Shown piece by piece: positions 32,308-36,951 of a stretch of 36,951 nt of DNA. This stretch comes from UBA3495 sp964629875. GTDB lineage: Bacteria; Chloroflexota; Dehalococcoidia; Lucifugimonadales; UBA3495. The stretch covers positions 1 to 36,951 of the forward strand of contig CAZVRK010000019.1 in NCBI GenBank assembly GCA_964629875.1. The letters are read 5' to 3'. The position numbers were made by a program, and so were the translations under genes. The first letter of the stretch is position 1; each line of letters starts with the position of its first letter. The notes below the pieces were generated by a model. It was not told the origin of the DNA, made no database searches, and saw only the letters and a list, made by a program, of their open reading frames with translations.

Positions 32308-34151
32308 TACGCCGACACCTGGCAACTAGAGCAGATAGATTCGCAAAAACCCTCTCTGGTTATATCAGGCCCGAAAGAAGCACCTAGTTCATCAAAAATA
32401 CCTATCAACCTACACAACGGAAGGCCAATGACGTTTGTGTAGCATCCGTCAATTGACACAGCAGGGTTTAAAGCTGCATCTTGAACCGCATAAGCCCCTG
32501 CTTTATCCATAGGAGTCCCACTATCCACAGAATCCCTTATTTCTTCATTAGATAACTGTCGCATTGATACCAAGGTTTTTAAAGCGTCGGTAATGTACCT
32601 GCCCGTATTAACCTCAATAACAGTTAACCCTGTAATCACCCTATGATCAGTGCCACTAAGTTCTTTCAACATTCGAACAGCGTCCGATGTATCGAGTGGT
32701 TTACCATAAGAACGACCTTCAAACTCAACTGTGCTGTCTGCTCCGACTACATAACCACTCTCAACAGTTGCTGATATAGCTAGAGCTTTCTGAAATGAAA
32801 GTCGTTTCACCATATCTTCAGAAGACTCTTGTTCCATGGGGGTTTCATCAATATCCGGAGATTTTATATCAAACATCAGATCCAATGAGTTTAGCAAATC
32901 TCTTCTCCTAGGCGATGATGATGCTAAAACAATATCCCCACTCTTAGTAGTCTTCTTCAGTATTACTATGTTCTCTACATGATGAGTTTGCGGAAACATA
33001 TCAATGGGTTGAATGGAGTCGATAGCATAGGAGCCTCTACACAGCATTTTAAGGTCACGTGCTAAAGTGTCTGGGTCACACGAAACATACACTACATTTT
33101 CTGGAGACAAGTGGATCAAACTGTCGATTGCTCCACTTTGACAACCAGCTCTGGGAGGGTCCAATACTACCGCGTCCGGAACGTTATCTAGATCTCCGAG
33201 GACTTCCTCAGTTTTTCCTAATATAAATTCTATGTTATCCATATGCTCAGCGTTTATCTTGGCATCAGCTACGGCCGCTGCGGATTCCTCAATAGCAATA
33301 ACTTTTCTAGCGTAGGGAGCAAGTAAAATAGCGAACGTTCCTACCCCTGCATAAGCGTCCAGCAAAACCTCAGTCCCCGTAAGATTCAAAGCGTTTTTAA
33401 CCACTAGCGCCATGTTGGAGGCTTGTTTATTATTGACTTGGAAAAATGATGGTGAAGCAACTCTGAATTCTATTCCGTGAATAGAGTCCTTATAATGTTT
33501 TTGCCCAGTGTCAATCGGTATATCTGTAGATTTAAGAGTCGGCTGAACTAAATAATCTCCAGTGTCTTCTCCTGCTCTAATAGACAATTGAGTAGTCTCA
33601 GCACAATGGCCTTGAAGATCTCCCAAGATTTGGTTTATCCCCTGATGCATCAGCATGCAGTTGTCGATCTTTACAAATCGGTGGGTCTCGCGATGAACAA
33701 ACCCTAAGCTCCCCTCCTCTTTGATAGTAAACCTGGCATGATTACGATACCCGAACTGGTCAGGCGATGGCACAACGGGGAATACATTAGGATTTATAAA
33801 TCCACCCACCCTAAAGAGTGAGTCTATTACTCGGTCTTGTTTTGCCGATAACTGAGCCTGGTACGATACATGCTGCCATTGGCATCCAGTACAAGTACCG
33901 TAATATGGACACGGGGCTACTATTCTATCTGGAGAAGCCTTGGTAACTTCTACAACTTTAGCGGCAATATATTTACGCCGTATGCTAATGATTTCAGCTA
34001 CAACTTCTTCCCCCGGTATACCTCCAAATACGAATACTTCTCGATCATTCCAGTAAGCCATAGCCTCGCCGAGTCTACCCCACGCTGATAGCGTTAATGC
34101 AAGTTTGTCCCCGCGATTAATTTGAGTATTGGTTTCAGTCGTCATTCGCAA
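32307..34151 (-). CDS. RNA m5U-methyltransferase fused to Maf nucleotide pyrophosphatase
   Basis: 614 residues. Residues about 13-70 form a TRAM/OB-like domain. The RlmD/TrmA-type methyltransferase follows: iron-sulfur cysteines C81, C87, C90 and C165, the SAM loop LLDAYAGVGTF at 263-273, DPPRAGC at 331-337, and the catalytic cysteine C358 in YVSCDP. From about 406 a Maf domain begins: IVLASSSPRRRDLL (407-420), DIDETP (433-438), GADSTVE...GKPLD (470-487), KAGAYAVQ (550-557), and NVIGLPL near the end. Maf proteins hydrolyse non-canonical nucleotides. The C-terminal tail has C603, C607 and C610. Start TTG 34151 has AGGA 7 bases upstream; ATG 34145 is the alternative. The TatB-like gene is coupled downstream. 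Confidence 0.9.
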   Translation of the reverse strand: MRMTTETNTQINRGDKLALTLSAWGRLGEAMAYWNDREVFVFGGIPGEEVVAEIISIRRKYIAAKVVEVTKASPDRIVAPCPYYGTCTGCQWQHVSYQAQLSAKQDRVIDSLFRVGGFINPNVFPVVPSPDQFGYRNHARFTIKEEGSLGFVHRETHRFVKIDNCMLMHQGINQILGDLQGHCAETTQLSIRAGEDTGDYLVQPTLKSTDIPIDTGQKHYKDSIHGIEFRVASPSFFQVNNKQASNMALVVKNALNLTGTEVLLDAYAGVGTFAILLAPYARKVIAIEESAAAVADAKINAEHMDNIEFILGKTEEVLGDLDNVPDAVVLDPPRAGCQSGAIDSLIHLSPENVVYVSCDPDTLARDLKMLCRGSYAIDSIQPIDMFPQTHHVENIVILKKTTKSGDIVLASSSPRRRDLLNSLDLMFDIKSPDIDETPMEQESSEDMVKRLSFQKALAISATVESGYVVGADSTVEFEGRSYGKPLDTSDAVRMLKELSGTDHRVITGLTVIEVNTGRYITDALKTLVSMRQLSNEEIRDSVDSGTPMDKAGAYAVQDAALNPAVSIDGCYTNVIGLPLCRLIGIFDELGASFGPDITREGFCESICSSCQVSA

Positions 34152-34214
34152 TACTATATCCTATTTCATCCCATGTTAGACACCAAAAGCGCGCCTACCC
34201 TAGTTAAAGTCTTA

Positions 34215-34242
34215 TTGACCTGTGTCCAAAATACGGTATAAA
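34215..34242 (+). promoter_or_regulatory. Promoter of the thioredoxin gene
   Basis: TTGACC (34215-34220), a 16-base spacer and TATAAA (34237-34242), each 5 of 6 to consensus, 74 bases before the ATG at 34317. Confidence 0.6.
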
Positions 34243-34316
34243 CTTCTTAGAAGCCATTTTACTGGCACTTGATAGTATTTACATCATTGGTGCCGACATT
34301 TCTTTAGGAGGCTAAC

Positions 34317-34646
34317 ATGGGAGAACCAATAGACGTTTCAGAAAATAGCTGGGACACCGATGTCGTTAACTCTGACTTGCCAGTTCTAGTTGATTTCTGG
34401 GCCGAGTGGTGTGGACCCTGTAAGATGATTGCTCCAGCAGTACACGATCTGGCAGTTGAATATAGCGGTAAGTTAAATGTAGCAAAGGTGGATGTAGACA
34501 GTTGTCCAAATATCGCCATGAAATACGGTATTAGAAGTATACCTGCACTAATCTTTTTCAAAGATGGAGAACCCGTAGATCAGGTTGTAGGTGCACTACC
34601 TAAAGGCGCATTAAAAAAGAAGATTGATAGCGTATTAGGAAGCTAG
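34317..34646 (+). CDS. trxA: Thioredoxin
   Basis: 109 residues with AGGAGG 5 bases before the ATG. The single thioredoxin fold has the active site FWAEWCGPCKM (WCGPC, near residues 31-35), the cis-Pro loop RSIPAL near 74-79, and VVGALPKGAL near the C-terminus. It reduces disulfides in the cytosol; no signal peptide is visible. The active site uses Cys, not selenocysteine, despite the selC gene only 19 bases after its stop. It may share a transcript with that tRNA. Confidence 0.96.
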   Translation: MGEPIDVSENSWDTDVVNSDLPVLVDFWAEWCGPCKMIAPAVHDLAVEYSGKLNVAKVDVDSCPNIAMKYGIRSIPALIFFKDGEPVDQVVGALPKGALKKKIDSVLGS

Positions 34647-34665
34647 ACGGCTTCTATTTGTTTTC

Positions 34666-34762
34666 GGGGGTGGATGGGGCCCGGTGGCTCTTGCGGACTT
34701 CAACTCCGTTGTGCCTCGTGAAGAGCGGGGTAGGTGGGTTCGACTCCCTCGCACTCCCGCCA
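34666..34762 (+). tRNA. selC: tRNA-Sec (TCA), selenocysteine tRNA
   Basis: 97 bases including CCA. The anticodon loop CTTCAAC in stem GCGGA/TCCGT gives anticodon TCA. The special Sec features are present: a 6-bp D stem (GGGGCC/GGCTCT with two wobble pairs) closed by a 4-base loop, and a long variable arm of 7 bp (TGCCTCG/CGGGGTA) with a 7-base loop. The acceptor GGGGGTG pairs with CACTCCC, and the T-loop TTCGACT and 3' CGCCA end match bacterial selC. The eighth acceptor pair looks mismatched (G-G) and the T-stem has one U-U. A terminator follows at 34809. selA, selB, selD and any selenoprotein are outside the window. Confidence 0.9.
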
Positions 34763-34808
34763 ATTTCCTAATTTACGCACTAAATAGACCAACAAGAGCT
34801 TAATTTGA

Positions 34809-34841
34809 AGCCCCGGATCATTAAGATTTGGGGCTATTTTT
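34809..34841 (+). terminator. Intrinsic terminator of selC
   Basis: AGCCCCGGATC (34809-34819) pairs with GATTTGGGGCT (34825-34835), including two G-U pairs, with loop ATTAA, followed by ATTTTT. Confidence 0.85.
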
Positions 34842-34917
34842 ATGGGTCTAAAATGGTGCATTTTGACCAAAAGTGTCTGAAAAGTGTCTGAGACACAAAA
34901 AGCAAAAGGAGGAATCT

Positions 34918-35004
34918 ATGGAAGTTGTAATCGCCATAGGGATAGCATTAATGATTATGTATTTTGTTGTTCGCTGGGTACTCATCAAGAAGGGGAAGAT
35001 GTAA
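34918..35004 (+). CDS. 28-residue single-membrane-span peptide
   Basis: A tiny frame preceded by an excellent AGGAGG 5 bases before the ATG. The 28 residues are hydrophobic (I, A, V, M, F) up to W20, then KKGKM at the C-terminus, so one membrane span with a cytosolic basic end is expected. No known family is recognised. It follows the selC terminator and precedes another tiny hydrophobic frame. Too short for statistical support, but the ribosome binding site is the best in this region. Confidence 0.5.
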   Translation: MEVVIAIGIALMIMYFVVRWVLIKKGKM

Positions 35005-35120
35005 CTAGTAGACCCACCACCCTAGATGTGAAAACTATCGCAGTAAATCCACAATCGTTGTAATATGTCGGCAACTAATCCTTGGTCTAAATAGAAAAAG
35101 ATCGGCAGGGGTTATCTAAT

Positions 35121-35243
35121 ATGCTACGTTTCCTCTTAACCGAAAGAATGATCGCAATCATTGGTTCTGCGGCGGTAATAGCTATAACAATAGCAATTAT
35201 CGTAGCGATGATTCTTGATCCCCAGATCGGGATCGGTTCTTAA
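35121..35243 (+). CDS. 40-residue single-membrane-span peptide
   Basis: A 40-codon frame with CAGGGG about 9 bases before the ATG. Residues 1-10 are polar to basic (MLRFLLTERM); 11-32 are a single hydrophobic helix rich in Ile, Ala and Val; the end is DPQIGIGS. No known family. It lies 116 bases after the 28-residue frame, on the same strand. Function unknown; it could be a toxin-like or regulatory membrane peptide, but nothing proves this. Confidence 0.5.
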   Translation: MLRFLLTERMIAIIGSAAVIAITIAIIVAMILDPQIGIGS

Positions 35244-35386
35244 AGCAAAGGTCCGACAACTGACCCCGTTGGACGTAGCCACCCCTCTATATGTGGTAGG
35301 TAGTGTCACGGTCGATAACTAGCATAATCTTTTAGTGCCATGTATAAATGGTTTGTCAGAGATCTCGAGCCAGAGGTGCATCTCCT

Positions 35387-36043
35387 ATGCCTACCTTTCT
35401 TAAACTACTGGAATCATTTAATCGAAAAGAACGATTTTTCCTTGTGGGCCAAGCATTGGGAAATCCTAAGTTCCAATTGTCAGATGGTTTCCGATCAATG
35501 CTCGGGGGCCAGGACGCTTTTGGAATAGTTCCACCTAAAGACGCATTGGTATTCATGGATTATCACCTAGACTGGCTTCATGCCAGTTTATTCCTGTCAC
35601 TACCAGAAAATGATGCGGATGGTATACACCCGAACTCACGGAATATAGCGACTGGTACTCAAGAAGATATAGATTTATTGATAGCATTTCAGTATGAAAG
35701 TAATATCCATGTTCTGTTGATTGAAGCCAAAGGAGCTACTCGTTGGAATAACCGCCAATTAACCTCAAAAGCAGAGAAATTCAGAAATATCTTTGGTGAG
35801 TGCCCTGAGAAGGAATATCCTGGTATCGTCCCACATTTCTGTTTGATGTCACCCAAGCAAGTTCCGCAATCTATCAAGAGTACTGAATGGCCAGAATGGA
35901 TGACGAATAATGATAATAAGCCAATCTGGCTTAGACTAGATATACCCACGGATCGGAGAAAGGTAACTAGGTGTGATGAAAATGGAAACCCTCAAGCCCA
36001 TTCACCGAATGGAATCGGGTATTTTAACGGTTGGACAATCTGA
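35387..36043 (+). CDS. PD-(D/E)XK nuclease-like protein
   Basis: 218 residues from ATG 35387, chosen because GAGGTG lies 8 bases upstream; an earlier Met at 35348 has no such site. An N-terminal helical region (LLESFNRKERFFLVGQALG) leads to a nuclease core: DIDLLIAFQ at 94-102, then VLLIEAKGATRW (109-120), giving D96, E113 and K115 as a D...E-x-K catalytic set. The following N-N-R-Q-L helix is typical of restriction-endonuclease-like folds. It may cut foreign or damaged DNA. It converges on a second nuclease-like gene with 35 bases between stops. No methyltransferase is visible, so a classic restriction-modification pair is not indicated within the window. Confidence 0.72.
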   Translation: MPTFLKLLESFNRKERFFLVGQALGNPKFQLSDGFRSMLGGQDAFGIVPPKDALVFMDYHLDWLHASLFLSLPENDADGIHPNSRNIATGTQEDIDLLIAFQYESNIHVLLIEAKGATRWNNRQLTSKAEKFRNIFGECPEKEYPGIVPHFCLMSPKQVPQSIKSTEWPEWMTNNDNKPIWLRLDIPTDRRKVTRCDENGNPQAHSPNGIGYFNGWTI

Positions 36044-36078
36044 GATTAATAGTTAATTTGGTGGGATAGACATTTAAC

Positions 36079-36951
36079 TTAGGAGCTTAAATTCGGAACC
36101 TTACTGAAATCGAGATACCTGTCGATAAACGAGTCAATCCAAGTACTCTTTGTAGCCTGCTTCACCTGATCAGCCACCGACTCTATAGTCCATTCTAAAA
36201 AAGTGTCAGTGTTGGTCAGGCATTTTTTATATTTTCCCATAGCTTCTGAGCAATGAATATTTTTCTCCGGATACAAGAATACAAAGATTCCTTCGTCGAA
36301 CTTATTCTGTATTTTGTGCACTCCTGCCAACATATGATCTCTCCATATCTGCTGGAGAGGCTGTGCTCTGAGTTCATCAGTTCTACCAGGGTCAAAACAA
36401 TTCATATCCTTAGCAATTTCATCGTATCTTTCCCTGTCAGGGGAAGCTTTACCAATAAGGTTTTCGTGGTACTTAACTTCTATACCTAAGAATCCTTTCT
36501 TATGTTCGGGAGTTAAGAATTCAACGTATACGTCAAACGCAGATCTATCACCAGTGTAAGTGATGTCTCCCCGACCAGGGGACCATTCAAATTCAATCCT
36601 GGTTACGGTCTCAACTTTACCTTCGGAAAGCTTTTTCATGACACTAGTTGCCAATGGTAGGTCAAGGGTTAACTCACCAAACAAATTAAAGCAAAGTGGC
36701 TGGCTGGATAGTAGGTCATTGAATATTCTAGGTTTACCGTAGAGTTTACCTTTGCTTTTTACTGGATCTAAAACTTCAGATCGCACCACACCACGAATAT
36801 TTTCAGTCAGATAATTTGCCAAAGATTCCTGAGCCCATGGCATTGGTAAGCGAGACCCAATAGGTCTCGCTCTATCTCTATTGGATACCTGACCCATTTC
36901 AAACCCCTGCTCAGCACGCCACATGGATTGCAAGATACGAGCAGATCGTTG
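36079..36951 (-). CDS. PD-(D/E)XK restriction endonuclease-like protein (PGN_0703-like), partial
   Basis: At least 291 codons are visible. The reading frame is still open at the last base of the window, so the start probably lies beyond it and the protein is longer than the visible part. The core has SAFDVYVEFL then GFLGIEVKYHE (D, E-x-K: residues D134, E152 and K154 counted from the first in-window TTG at 36931-36933). It resembles PGN_0703-type putative restriction endonucleases, which share the LGIEVKY segment and the WRAEQGF-like N-terminus. The domain after the core is helical. The family assignment is by eye; the nuclease motif itself is clear. It faces the nuclease-like gene at 35387. 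Confidence 0.72.
   Translation of the reverse strand, partial: QRSARILQSMWRAEQGFEMGQVSNRDRARPIGSRLPMPWAQESLANYLTENIRGVVRSEVLDPVKSKGKLYGKPRIFNDLLSSQPLCFNLFGELTLDLPLATSVMKKLSEGKVETVTRIEFEWSPGRGDITYTGDRSAFDVYVEFLTPEHKKGFLGIEVKYHENLIGKASPDRERYDEIAKDMNCFDPGRTDELRAQPLQQIWRDHMLAGVHKIQNKFDEGIFVFLYPEKNIHCSEAMGKYKKCLTNTDTFLEWTIESVADQVKQATKSTWIDSFIDRYLDFSKVPNLSS

Noticed and set aside
1..36951. Selenoprotein genes with in-frame TGA
   Set aside because: The recognised proteins looked complete to their family ends and no TGA-interrupted continuation was seen; short or poorly conserved cases were not excluded.
34730..36951. Second copy of the selC 3' end marking an att site
   Set aside because: No direct repeat of the GGTTCGACTCCC...CCGCCA segment was seen downstream within the window.
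1..36951. CRISPR arrays, insertion sequences, rRNA
   Set aside because: No regularly spaced repeats, transposase frames or rRNA-like segments were seen.

Overview
The window looks like a chromosomal segment from an AT-leaning bacterium, most likely a marine Chloroflexota of the SAR202 / Dehalococcoidia type. The evidence is the gene repertoire: two luciferase-like flavin oxidoreductases, MmgE/PrpD, acetamidase/formamidase, a GlcG/HbpS protein, several stand-alone thiamine-diphosphate (ThDP) enzymes, a tandem ThyX protein and a family of small lipoproteins. TTG and GTG starts are common. This placement is an inference from gene content; no phylogenetic marker gene was tested.

Layout. 1-4.1 kb: three small lipoproteins (two with a recognisable OB-fold domain), a zinc-ribbon protein, and a GlcG/HbpS plus flavin-monooxygenase pair. 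4.2-6.6 kb: a VOC protein, tRNA-Glu(CTC), a c-type cytochrome, and an AIR-synthase/HypE-like protein. A perfect CRP/FNR-like palindrome lies between the last two. 6.6-8.8 kb: a PLP-dependent dehydratase, a DedA/VTT membrane protein, and a small HTH protein with a consensus promoter embedded in dyads. 8.8-15.1 kb: acetamidase plus a ThDP enzyme (minus strand), a fused ADP-forming acyl-CoA synthetase (plus strand), and a two-subunit phosphono/sulfopyruvate-decarboxylase-like enzyme (minus strand). 15.4-23.3 kb: a four-gene plus-strand run. It begins with a 1223-residue CHAT-like/STAND ATPase/TPR protein whose CHAT catalytic residues appear replaced, followed by an alpha/beta hydrolase, an F420/flavin-type oxidoreductase and MmgE/PrpD. 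23.4-24.9 kb: a 39-residue cysteine-rich protein and an MFS transporter. 24.9-30.9 kb: a minus-strand operon of dihydrolipoyl dehydrogenase (E3), lipoyl acyltransferase (E2), an acetolactate-synthase-like ThDP enzyme in the place where E1 would be expected, and tandem-domain ThyX. 31.0-34.2 kb: tatA converges on an operon encoding an RNA m5U-methyltransferase/Maf fusion, a TatB-like protein and TatC. 34.3-34.8 kb: thioredoxin and a selenocysteine tRNA (selC) with its own terminator. 34.9-36.95 kb: two tiny membrane peptides and two convergent PD-(D/E)XK nuclease-like genes, possibly the edge of an accessory or defence island.

How the genes fit together. Most of the window is catabolic. Oxidoreductases, a hydrolase, a dehydratase family protein, an amidase, 2-oxoacid-active ThDP enzymes and acyl-CoA synthetase/lipoyl chemistry suggest breakdown of diverse organic molecules to 2-oxo acids and acyl-CoA. 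Conserved housekeeping genes (Tat export, thioredoxin, thymidylate synthesis, tRNAs) are interspersed. The points most worth a second look are the ALS-like enzyme in the E1 position, the degenerate CHAT-STAND protein, the methyltransferase-Maf fusion, the split-motif ThyX, and selC with the nuclease genes beside it.
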